Program-made: the position numbers and the translations under genes
Source: Bacteroidota bacterium
Lineage (GTDB): Bacteria; Bacteroidota; Bacteroidia; Sphingobacteriales; Sphingobacteriaceae
DNA length: 37,884 nucleotides
Direction: 5' to 3'
Assembly: GCA_013288485.1 (NCBI GenBank)
Contig: JABDBW010000019.1
Coordinates: forward strand, 1-37,884
The notes under the pieces: model-generated
What the model saw: only the letters and a program-made list of their open reading frames with translations
What the model was told of the DNA's origin: nothing
The model's database searches: none
In this document: piece by piece, positions 30,783 to 37,884 of the stretch
Layout: the number at the start of each line of letters is the position of its first letter
Numbering within the stretch: position 1 is the stretch's first letter

Positions 30783-33002
30783 TCACATCCCCACCTTATC
30801 CAAATACTTAGCAAGATTGTTAATAGCCTGCGCGTCTACCGCTATTTGCTGCTGCGCTTCGGGCCAGTTGCGCTGTTCAATAGCTTCACGAATACCCGGC
30901 AAGGTTTTTACCCCGTAGCCGGTATAAAAGCCCGGCGCATAAATAGTGTGCCTATACCACGGGCGGCGCGGCAAGCCATCTGCCGATAGTAGTTGCTGCT
31001 CGGCACGGTAAAGGGCCTCGTTTAAGTTTTTATAGTCCGAGTTTTGTACCGGCGTGTTATTCATGGTGATGGCTAATTTATCGGCGCTGGCTTTTAAAGC
31101 GTCGAGGGCAGCCGTTAATGCCGAAAAATCAATATTAGGCACTTCGGGTTTTGCCTGTGGTGGTGTTAAATGTTTGGTCGGGTCGTTAGCCAGGCTGAAA
31201 TCGTTCGCGTTTATCAATTGGTTTTGCATAGCCGTACTTTCGCGCATAGAAGTAGTTAACTCGGTTAATTCTTTAACATAACCTGTAATAGTGGTTGATA
31301 AGTTACGGAAATCAAACGGCAGCATATCGGCGTCAGCTAAACGCAATACGGCATGGCCAATGGTTTTTGATAAAACTACACCATAAACAAATCCCGGGTC
31401 TTTAAAACGGCGGTAGTCATCAAACGAATCATAAATAGAGTGGTATTCGCCTCCCGAACCTTCACCCCCATAACCTATATTTAATGTAGGTACGCCCAGG
31501 TGCTGTAAAAATGAAGAATAATCCGAACCCGAGCCGAGGGCGCCGATAGGCGCGATTTTACGGTCGAGAATTTCCTTTTTTGCTTTTGCGGTTGGGGCGC
31601 TCACCAGCGCCAGCGCTTTTCTGCGTTCGGTCACAGATACATTTGTTTCCGGATCAGTTATGCCATCAGCCACCTGGTCAATAAAACTCTCCAGCCCGTG
31701 CGACCCTTCGGCGCCAAAAAACCCTCGCGAAATATCATCCGAATTAATATATACTACGGCTTTTTGTTGTAACTCTTTATCATGGTCCTCGGCAAATTCA
31801 GTCGAACCTATCAGGCCCGGCTCCTCACCGTCCCAGGCACAATAAACTATGGTGCGCTTGGGTTGCCACCCGGTTTTTAGCAGGTCGCCCAACCCTTTGG
31901 CCTCATCCAATAGTGCTGATTGCCCGCTCAACGGATCATCGGCCCCATTTACCCAAGCATCATGATGATTGCCGCGCATTACCCATTCGTCCGGGTATGT
32001 TGAACCTTTTATCATCCCGATAACGTCATAAGCCGTAACCATGTTCCAGTTAAAGGCCAGCTTTAAATGTACTGTAGCGGCCCCCGGCCCAACATGATAG
32101 GTCATAGGCAGCGCGCCGCGCCAATCCTCGGGCGCAACGGGACCCCTTAAGGCCGCCAGTAAAGGTTTTGCATCCTTGTAGCTTATAGGTAATACGGGTA
32201 TTTTTAATATGGTGGGCGCGTCTTTACGGTCTAAGCGTTTGGCATTTTCCGTAGCGCCTATATTAGGAGTTAAAGGGTCGCCCGGATAGATCACCATATC
32301 CATTACCGACCCGCGCTGGACGCCATTTTCATTTTTAAAAGCCCCTTTGGGATAAACGTCGCCCGCGAAATAGCCATCATCTTTCGGGTCCGAGTAAATG
32401 ATGCAGCCTATGGCCCCATGCTCATACGCCACCTTAGGCTTAATGCCCCGCCATGATCTGCCGTACTTGGCAATAACTATTTTGCCTTTTACATCAATAC
32501 CCATCGTGGCCAGGGTTTCATAATCTTCGGGCAGGCCATAGTTTACAAATACCAGCTTACCGGTTACATCGCCATCGGCGCTCCAGGCGTTATAGGTAGG
32601 CAGCTGATCTTGCTGGCCCGATGTAGCATCTTCTTTTAACCCAGGCTCTTTTAGTAAAGCGGTATATTTTGTTGGCCCGGTCATTTCAAGCAAACGTACT
32701 TTAGGCGTAGGAAACAGCACCTTATAGGTTTGCATATGCGCGTCGAACCCATAGCTTTTAAACTTTTTCAATATTTTTTCGGCAACGGCCTTACTACCCG
32801 GCGAACCTAAGTTATGCGGATGAGCCGACAGATCCTTCAATGTTTCTCCAATACGTTTAGCGCTGAGCGATTGATCAAACTGCTGCTCTGTTTGCAATTG
32901 TTTGGCTGCCGAAGCCGTGCTAAAACCCATTATGCTTTTTTGCTGGGCGTGGGTATACAGGGTTGTTAAGAGGAGTAAGCCGGGGATAAGTAATTTTTTC
33001 AT
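30783..33002 (-). CDS. M28-family metallopeptidase with PA domain (glutamate carboxypeptidase II type)
   Basis: The protein has 739 residues. Signal peptide MKKLLIPGLLLLTTLYTHA; PA-domain region about 150-290 (KLVFVNYGLPEDYETL, GKIVIAKYGRSWRG, GAIGCIIYSDPKDDGYF); M28 core with zinc ligands in MRGNHHDAWVNGADDPLSG, CAWDGEEPGLIGSTEF, NSDDISRG and GEYHSIYDSFDDY; then a helical dimerisation domain to the end. All ligand positions are visible, so an active di-zinc exopeptidase in the periplasm is likely. Length fits the PSMA/transferrin-receptor-like group. Substrate is not predictable from sequence. Confidence 0.94.
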   Translation of the reverse strand: MKKLLIPGLLLLTTLYTHAQQKSIMGFSTASAAKQLQTEQQFDQSLSAKRIGETLKDLSAHPHNLGSPGSKAVAEKILKKFKSYGFDAHMQTYKVLFPTPKVRLLEMTGPTKYTALLKEPGLKEDATSGQQDQLPTYNAWSADGDVTGKLVFVNYGLPEDYETLATMGIDVKGKIVIAKYGRSWRGIKPKVAYEHGAIGCIIYSDPKDDGYFAGDVYPKGAFKNENGVQRGSVMDMVIYPGDPLTPNIGATENAKRLDRKDAPTILKIPVLPISYKDAKPLLAALRGPVAPEDWRGALPMTYHVGPGAATVHLKLAFNWNMVTAYDVIGMIKGSTYPDEWVMRGNHHDAWVNGADDPLSGQSALLDEAKGLGDLLKTGWQPKRTIVYCAWDGEEPGLIGSTEFAEDHDKELQQKAVVYINSDDISRGFFGAEGSHGLESFIDQVADGITDPETNVSVTERRKALALVSAPTAKAKKEILDRKIAPIGALGSGSDYSSFLQHLGVPTLNIGYGGEGSGGEYHSIYDSFDDYRRFKDPGFVYGVVLSKTIGHAVLRLADADMLPFDFRNLSTTITGYVKELTELTTSMRESTAMQNQLINANDFSLANDPTKHLTPPQAKPEVPNIDFSALTAALDALKASADKLAITMNNTPVQNSDYKNLNEALYRAEQQLLSADGLPRRPWYRHTIYAPGFYTGYGVKTLPGIREAIEQRNWPEAQQQIAVDAQAINNLAKYLDKVGM

Positions 33003-33099
33003 GCGCTGCCTTTTTTTATGTGCCCCTGAAAATAAGCAATTTATAGCGGAAACAGAAAAGTGAAAAATTTAAAGTAAACATTAGGGTGTTTTATCCGTC

Positions 33100-33130
33100 T
33101 TTGAGTTATTGGTTCATTAACTTACCTTAG
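33100..33130 (+). promoter_or_regulatory. Promoter of the amidase gene
   Basis: TTTG (33100-33103), a 19-nt spacer, then TACCTTAG (33123-33130), one mismatch from TAnnTTTG. The box ends 4 nt before the ATG, implying a nearly leaderless transcript. Confidence 0.55.
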
Positions 33131-33134
33131 CTTC

Positions 33135-34046
33135 ATGTTTACCTACAGGAAATATTATTACTTTTATTTATTGTTCCTAATTGCTATAGCGTTCACGGCT
33201 TGTTCACCAAAGGTCATTAATACCAAACCCGACCCGGTTAAAGTTGATGCTGTTAAGGCTGAACCACCTAAACCGGTTGTATTTAACCCACATGCCGCTA
33301 CCGATAGCGTGTACACCTTTAAAACAGATTCGTTACTGGCTCTAATAAAACAGCAGCAGCCCGCCATGCTTTTTGACAGTACCGGGGTGGTAGCCATACC
33401 TTCGGAATGGGTTGGCTCGGTTAATTTTGGTATCCGCAAGGCTAATTATGTTATCATCCATTTTACCGGGCAGGATTCTATCCCACAAACACTTAAAACC
33501 TTTACCCTGAAAATTACCGAAGTAAGCGCTCATTATGTAATTGGTAAAGACGGCAAAGTTTTCCATTTAGTGAACGATTACCTGCGCGCAAACCATGCCG
33601 GAACAGGTAAATGGGGCAGTGTAATTGACATGAACAGCATCTCGCTGGGTATAGAAATTGACAATAATGGCACCGAACCCTATACTGCTGCCCAAATAAA
33701 AAGCTTGTTGTATTTACTGGCGCAGCTTAAAAAAACATATAATATACCAACCGCTAATTTTATTGGCCACCAGGATTTCGCACCAAGACGCAAGCCCGAC
33801 CCGGGGCCGCTGTTCCCGTGGAAGTTATTGGCTGATAATGGTTTCGGCTATTGGAGCGACCCTGTACTGGAACCCGCACCCGATAATTTTGATTATAAAA
33901 CGGCGCTGCGCCTTATAGGTTATGATACATCCGATATTAACGCCACCATCATCGCCTTTAAGCGCCACTTCGTGCAGGACGACAGTACCACGCAGTTAAG
34001 CCAACTGGATTTGAATGTGCTGTATAATGTTTATCAGAAGTATTAG
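33135..34046 (+). CDS. N-acetylmuramoyl-L-alanine amidase, lipoprotein (amidase_2 / AmiD-like)
   Basis: The protein has 303 residues. Lipoprotein signal with lipobox FTAC; a Pro/Lys linker (about 25-50, PKVINTKPDPVKVDA); then an amidase_2 domain. Zinc ligands fit IIHFTGQ (first His), ANHAGTGKWG (second His) and the RRKPDPGPLFPW end (Asp, with the nearby Lys of the catalytic site). SLGIEIDNNG and FIGHQDFAPRR are further family marks. A C-terminal helical part may bind peptidoglycan. Such enzymes cut the lactyl-peptide bond in cell-wall recycling, here anchored at a membrane. It converges with glnS. Confidence 0.92.
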   Translation: MFTYRKYYYFYLLFLIAIAFTACSPKVINTKPDPVKVDAVKAEPPKPVVFNPHAATDSVYTFKTDSLLALIKQQQPAMLFDSTGVVAIPSEWVGSVNFGIRKANYVIIHFTGQDSIPQTLKTFTLKITEVSAHYVIGKDGKVFHLVNDYLRANHAGTGKWGSVIDMNSISLGIEIDNNGTEPYTAAQIKSLLYLLAQLKKTYNIPTANFIGHQDFAPRRKPDPGPLFPWKLLADNGFGYWSDPVLEPAPDNFDYKTALRLIGYDTSDINATIIAFKRHFVQDDSTTQLSQLDLNVLYNVYQKY

Positions 34047-34121
34047 TTTGCAGTGAGCAGTTGGCAGTTTGCAGTTGGTTAGTATATGTTACTGCCCACT
34101 GCTAACTCAAAACTGCCAACT
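34047..34121. terminator. Short-word hairpin (GCAGT) between convergent genes
   Basis: AGTTGGCAGTTT (34059-34070) is a perfect match to AAACTGCCAACT (34110-34121). A second pair, GCAGTGAGCAGT with ACTGCCCACTGC, matches at 11 of 12. The word GCAGT is repeated. The right arm overlaps the glnS stop codon. Confidence 0.65.
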
Positions 34122-35778
34122 ACTTCTTTACCCACCCATCCTTCAAAGTCACCGTCCTGTTAAACACCAGTTTTTCGGGGGTTGAATGCTTATCGAGCGT
34201 AAAATAACCTTTGCGGATAAACTGGTAGCCCTTGCCAACTTCGGCATTGTCCAGATCGGGTTCGATATAGGCGTTGGGGATAATGTGCAAACTGTTTGGA
34301 TTCAGGTAATCTTTAAAATCACCTTCCTCGTTGGAGGTATCTTCAACCTGGAACAAACGATCATATAAACGCACCTCCGCAGTTTTAGCATGGGGCACAC
34401 TTACCCAATGTATAGTGCCCTTAACATGAATACCGCTGGTATCATTTCCAGACTTCGATTCAGGAATATAGGTGCAGTAAATTTCGGTAACACTACCGTT
34501 GGCATCCTTTTTAAAATCTTCGCATTTTACAATATAGGCGTTCTTTAACCGCACCATCAGCCCTACACCCAGGCGGAAAAACTTTTTAGAGGGTTCTTCC
34601 ATAAAATCCTCACGCTCTATCCATAACTCCTTGCTGAAAGGTATGCCCCTGCTCCCATCGCCGCCTTCAACCTCGGGGTTGTTTTCGCCGTGCATGGTTT
34701 CGGTTTCACCTAAGGGATAGTTGGTAATAACCATTTTTATAGGATCAAGTACCGCCATGCGGCGCCAGGCGGTTTTATTCAGGTCCTCGCGGATGCAGAA
34801 TTCTAATAAACCTACGTCAATCATGTTCTCGCGTTTAGCTACCCCAATGCGCTCGCAAAATTCGCGGATGGAAGCCGCGGTATACCCCCTGCGGCGCAAG
34901 CCACTAATGGTCGACATACGCGGGTCATCCCAGCCTTCCACATGATTCTCGTTAACCAGTTGCATCAGCTTACGTTTGCTCATAACGGTATAGGTCATGT
35001 TCAGGCGGGCAAACTCGTATTGTTTCGAGGGGAATATTTCCAGTTGCTCAATAAACCAATTATACAGGTCGCGGTGCGGAACAAACTCCAGCGTACATAA
35101 CGAGTGGGTGATCTGCTCAATTGCATCCGATTGCCCGTGCGCGAAATCATACATGGGGTAAATGCACCATTTATCGCCGGTACGGTGGTGGTGGGCATGT
35201 TTAATGCGGTACATGATCGGGTCGCGCAGGTGCATATTTGGCGATGCCAGGTCGACCTTTGCGCGGAGCACTTTCGCCCCATCGGGATATTTGGCGGCCT
35301 TCATTTCTGCAAACAATTGCAGGTTTTCTTCCACGCTGCGGCTGCGGTATTGGTTGGGCGTACCCGCTTCCGTTGGTGTGCCTTTTTGTTCGGCTATTTC
35401 TTCGGCGGTGCTATCATCCACATAAGCCAGGCCCTTGTGGATAAGCGCCGTGGCAAGTTCATATAACTGATCGAAATAATCAGAAGCATACAGCTCATTG
35501 GCCCAGTCGAAACCCAGCCATTTCACATCTTCTTTTATGCTTTCTACGTATTCGGTATCTTCGGTAACGGGGTTGGTATCGTCAAAACGCAGGTTGGTTT
35601 TGCCATTATATTTTTTTGCCAGCCCGAAATTCAGGCAGATGGATTTGGCGTGGCCGATATGCAAATAACCATTAGGCTCGGGCGGGAAACGGGTTAATAC
35701 CCTGCCGCCATTTTTGCCGGCGCTTATATCTTCTTCAACTATCTCTTCAATAAAATTTAATGATCTCTCTTCGCTCAT
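34120..35778 (-). CDS. glnS: Glutaminyl-tRNA synthetase
   Basis: Charges tRNA-Gln directly with glutamine. The protein has 552 residues from the ATG at 35776-35778 ([18 protein letters not shown]). The extra 32 residues of a longer frame to 35874 are unlike the family, and TACTTTTG (35796-35803) is a possible -7 box between the two starts. Class I signatures: [15 protein letters not shown] (HIGH) at about 37-51 and [11 protein letters not shown] (KMSKS-like). Presence of GlnRS implies that glutamine is not only made by the transamidation route. Length is normal, and the frame is intact. Confidence 0.97.
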   Translation of the reverse strand: MSEERSLNFIEEIVEEDISAGKNGGRVLTRFPPEPNGYLHIGHAKSICLNFGLAKKYNGKTNLRFDDTNPVTEDTEYVESIKEDVKWLGFDWANELYASDYFDQLYELATALIHKGLAYVDDSTAEEIAEQKGTPTEAGTPNQYRSRSVEENLQLFAEMKAAKYPDGAKVLRAKVDLASPNMHLRDPIMYRIKHAHHHRTGDKWCIYPMYDFAHGQSDAIEQITHSLCTLEFVPHRDLYNWFIEQLEIFPSKQYEFARLNMTYTVMSKRKLMQLVNENHVEGWDDPRMSTISGLRRRGYTAASIREFCERIGVAKRENMIDVGLLEFCIREDLNKTAWRRMAVLDPIKMVITNYPLGETETMHGENNPEVEGGDGSRGIPFSKELWIEREDFMEEPSKKFFRLGVGLMVRLKNAYIVKCEDFKKDANGSVTEIYCTYIPESKSGNDTSGIHVKGTIHWVSVPHAKTAEVRLYDRLFQVEDTSNEEGDFKDYLNPNSLHIIPNAYIEPDLDNAEVGKGYQFIRKGYFTLDKHSTPEKLVFNRTVTLKDGWVKK

Positions 35779-35882
35779 GATATTTGTTAGAACGGCAAAA
35801 GTAGGATTTTTAGGCGAAAGGAGGAAGAGGAGTTGAAAGGTGGATAATCCCAGAGAATCCTGTAGGTTAAACATGTTTATAC

Positions 35883-36382
35883 TTCATACAATGACCATCC
35901 CGCTCATGGCCGCGGGGCTGTTACTTTTTTCTTGATAAAAAAGTAACCAAAACTAAGCGTAGCGACCTCATGAACACCATTAAAAACAAACAATATGTGA
36001 ATAAAATCAAGTCAGCAGAGAGGCTTCTTTGCCGCACATGGCCTTTGCCCTGCAAATCAGGTAAAACCTCGGGCTGTAATCTTTTGCCCTGCTTCGCTCG
36101 CGCAAGGCCGGGCTTCTGCAAAAGTTACTATGCCCTTGCCACGCTCATTGGCCAACTTGTTTTACCTGATTTCGCCCGAAGCTTATCTGCTGACGCTTTT
36201 ATCAATAGAAATATTTTCGTATCAAACCAAAAACAAAAGAGCGTAATGGCCCGCCGGAAAACCGGGCCAGGGAGTCTGGCCTGTGGGCGGAAGGTTTTTT
36301 CCGGCTTGATCTTTGGTTACTTTCCATCTAAGGGAAAGTAACTAGGCCCCCGCGGCCATGAGCGGGACGATCATTGTATGAA
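35883..36382. mobile_element. 500-bp MITE-like element with 35-bp inverted terminal repeats
   Basis: The ends (35883-35917 and 36348-36382) are reverse complements at 33 of 35 positions, beginning TTCATACAATGA. Just inside each end is a hairpin on GTTACTTT: 35920-35947 and 36316-36343. Inner inverted pairs include AAATCAGGTAAAAC with GTTTTACCTGATTT, and GTCAGCAGA with TCTGCTGAC. No transposase is present. A 123-codon frame inside (35970-36341) looks non-coding. No clear target-site duplication was seen. It is probably a non-autonomous or structural dispersed repeat. Confidence 0.75.
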
Positions 36383-36429
36383 ATATAAATACATCTTCTT
36401 ATGAAGTTTTAAAGAGGAAGGATGAAAGC

Positions 36430-36924
36430 TTAAAACTTTTGTATATGCAAACTCTCTATAGCAGCTTTTACAGCCTCAACTTTTTGCGTACCTATTAAAA
36501 ATTTGCGGTTATCTTTCATTTCTATTTGTATGCCATCATTGCCCGAAACGGTGAAGCAACTGGTATCAGAACTATATTTTATACCCCATCCCCAAAACTC
36601 TTTCAAGGCGTCATATTTGCGGATATAGATATTTTTAATATCGCTGATACGTAATACGGTCTCACCTGTTAATAACCCAAAGCTAATATGAATTTCATCT
36701 TCGGTAATAAGGAGTCTAAGTTTTTGCCTGCTGAAGAATATTGTAGCAATAATACTCCCTGTAAAAAAGATCAATAATAACCAGGTTGGTGCCGGGTGAT
36801 TACCTATGGGTTTATGAGATAGTATTTGTCCTAAGCATAATCCACCAATAAAAATAGAAACTACAGCAAACACTACGATTAAAATAGCAACCCCTTGGGT
36901 TTCTTTAAAGAGGATTTTTTGCAT
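36430..36924 (-). CDS. Small membrane protein with PH-like C-terminal domain
   Basis: The protein has 164 residues. Two membrane helices (about 13-32, VAILIVVFAVVSIFIGGLCL, and about 46-64, WLLLIFFTGSIIATIFF) are followed by a beta-rich domain: LRLLITEDEIHISFGLLTGE, LRISDIKNIYIRKY, DGIQIEMKDNRKFLIGT and a closing helix. This order fits bacterial PH-like (YdbT/YokE type) domains found after membrane hairpins. Role is unknown. AAGTTTTAA (36404-36412) pairs with TTAAAACTT (36430-36438), forming a hairpin over the stop codon. Confidence 0.72.
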   Translation of the reverse strand: MQKILFKETQGVAILIVVFAVVSIFIGGLCLGQILSHKPIGNHPAPTWLLLIFFTGSIIATIFFSRQKLRLLITEDEIHISFGLLTGETVLRISDIKNIYIRKYDALKEFWGWGIKYSSDTSCFTVSGNDGIQIEMKDNRKFLIGTQKVEAVKAAIESLHIQKF

Positions 36925-36950
36925 AAAGTTTCAAAAACTTAGTTTTAAAT

Positions 36951-37884
36951 TTATATCCCCTCCTTACTCATCCCTCCATTAACCAACCGCCATATTCCCA
37001 ACGGATTTGAATTTTTCAATTCATCAGGCAGCAAAGCCTGGGGCATTCCCTGGTAAGCTACCGGCCTGGTAAAACGGAAAATAGCGGCAGTACCCACCGA
37101 AGTGCTTCGGCCATCCGTAGTAGCGGGGAACGGGCCGCCGTGTACCATGGCGCTGTTTACTTCAACACCCGTAGGGAAACCGTTAATAATAACGCGGCCC
37201 ACCTTTTGTTCTAAAATATCGAGCAGGTCGGCGTGGTTTAGCAGGTCGGTTTCTGTGCCATGTACGGTGGCCGTTAAATGCCCGGACAGGTTCCTGGCTA
37301 TTTTTAACATATCTTTTTTCGATTCAGCTTCCACTACAATACTCGAGGGGCCAAATATTTCTTCGGAAAGGTGGGGGTGCTTGTGCAGTACTTTGCTGTC
37401 GGTTTTAAATAAAACAGGCGAGGCCGTATTCAGCGCGTCGGAATGATGTCCCTTTGCCAGCACTTCTACCCCATGTGTTTCCAAATGATGTTCAACACCT
37501 TTTTTATAGGCTTTATAAATATTTGCCGCCAGCATTACCCCAGGGTTTGTTTGCTGAAAATGTGCTTCCAGTTTTGTGGTAAAGTCTTTCCCGCTGTCCG
37601 ATCCTTCGTAGATCAGCATACCGGGGTTGGTACAAAACTGCCCAACGCCTAAAGTAACCGAGCCTGCAAAGTTTTTGGCAAAGGCTTCGGCCTCGTTGCG
37701 CATTATTTCGGGTAAAATAAACACCGGGTTGGTACTGCCCATTTCGGCATAAACCGGTATAGGCACCTCGCGGCTAACGGCTAGGTCGAACAAGGCTTTA
37801 CCCCCGCCATACGAGCCGGTAAAGCCAACCGCTTTTACATCGGGGTGCTTAACTAACTGGCTGCCAATGGTCGATCCGTCGCCA
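36951..37884 (-). CDS. Aldehyde dehydrogenase (ketoglutaric semialdehyde type), N-terminus beyond window
   Basis: The frame runs 311 codons to the window edge, past the first internal Met, so the N-terminal part is missing. Visible landmarks are GFTGSYGGGK (cofactor loop), the catalytic Glu in YAEMGSTNPV, the catalytic Cys in GQFCTNPG, and LSEEIFGPSSIVVE. The tail has FPATTDGRSTSVGTAAIFRFTRPVAYQ. The pattern fits the class III NADP-linked enzymes that oxidise 2,5-dioxopentanoate (alpha-ketoglutarate semialdehyde) in sugar-acid breakdown; that assignment is by family resemblance. No neighbour supports it within the window. Confidence 0.88.
   Translation of the reverse strand, partial: GDGSTIGSQLVKHPDVKAVGFTGSYGGGKALFDLAVSREVPIPVYAEMGSTNPVFILPEIMRNEAEAFAKNFAGSVTLGVGQFCTNPGMLIYEGSDSGKDFTTKLEAHFQQTNPGVMLAANIYKAYKKGVEHHLETHGVEVLAKGHHSDALNTASPVLFKTDSKVLHKHPHLSEEIFGPSSIVVEAESKKDMLKIARNLSGHLTATVHGTETDLLNHADLLDILEQKVGRVIINGFPTGVEVNSAMVHGGPFPATTDGRSTSVGTAAIFRFTRPVAYQGMPQALLPDELKNSNPLGIWRLVNGGMSKEGI

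Noticed and set aside
35970..36341. 123-codon plus-strand frame inside the 500-bp element
   Set aside because: Composition is Cys/Arg-rich without any domain, and it overlaps the inner inverted repeats, so it looks like repeat DNA, not a gene.

Overview
The window looks like chromosomal DNA of a Bacteroidota bacterium, most likely family Sphingobacteriaceae and possibly Mucilaginibacter or a close relative (inference). The support is an LpxC-FabZ fusion, a PorX-type response regulator with a PglZ domain, a TonB-dependent receptor with an N-terminal carboxypeptidase-like regulatory domain, promoters of the TTTG-N19/20-TAnnTTTG type, few Shine-Dalgarno sites, and intergenic repeats of kinds I associate with this family. 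No tRNA, rRNA, CRISPR array or complete insertion sequence was seen.

Layout. 1-7139 (minus strand): two tandem secreted macroglobulin-like proteins (one cut by the window edge), a CBM9-like secreted protein, and two tandem secreted paralogues with a glutamine-amidotransferase-like fold. A 404-bp gap between them holds an array of GTTTCA words resembling ParB half-sites. 7201-10461 (minus): aldo/keto reductase, a RelE/ParE-type toxin-antitoxin pair, and porX. 10643-16609 (plus): HD hydrolase, then the lipid A block lpxD, lpxC-fabZ and lpxA, an ABC ATPase, and efp. 16709-17319 (plus): a MntA-HepT toxin-antitoxin pair, facing a frameshifted C-terminal scrap of signal peptidase I. 17457-20290 (minus): small membrane protein, exonuclease III, cyclophilin, a conserved hypothetical and a lipoprotein. 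20443-22814 (minus): an ArsR repressor with four START/AHSA1-like proteins, behind a promoter carrying two matching palindromic operators. 23631-27366 (plus): a duplicated module of a small CxxC/His-rich protein plus a TonB receptor; the first receptor copy is only a 33-codon stub. 27535-30670 (plus): acyltransferase-like membrane protein, lipoprotein, S1/P1 nuclease, low-molecular-weight tyrosine phosphatase. 30783-37884: M28 peptidase (minus), amidase (plus), glnS (minus), a 500-bp element with 35-bp inverted ends, a small membrane protein (minus) and a partial aldehyde dehydrogenase (minus).

The clearest functional units are the lipid A block (LpxA, LpxC and LpxD act in successive steps, with FabZ feeding acyl chains), the autoregulated ArsR/AHSA1 operon, and a probable metal-linked TonB module. 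The most unusual feature is the intergenic DNA. Many gene ends carry hairpins built from short words repeated in tandem, with a different word at each site, and several dispersed palindromes occur, two of them inside coding sequence.
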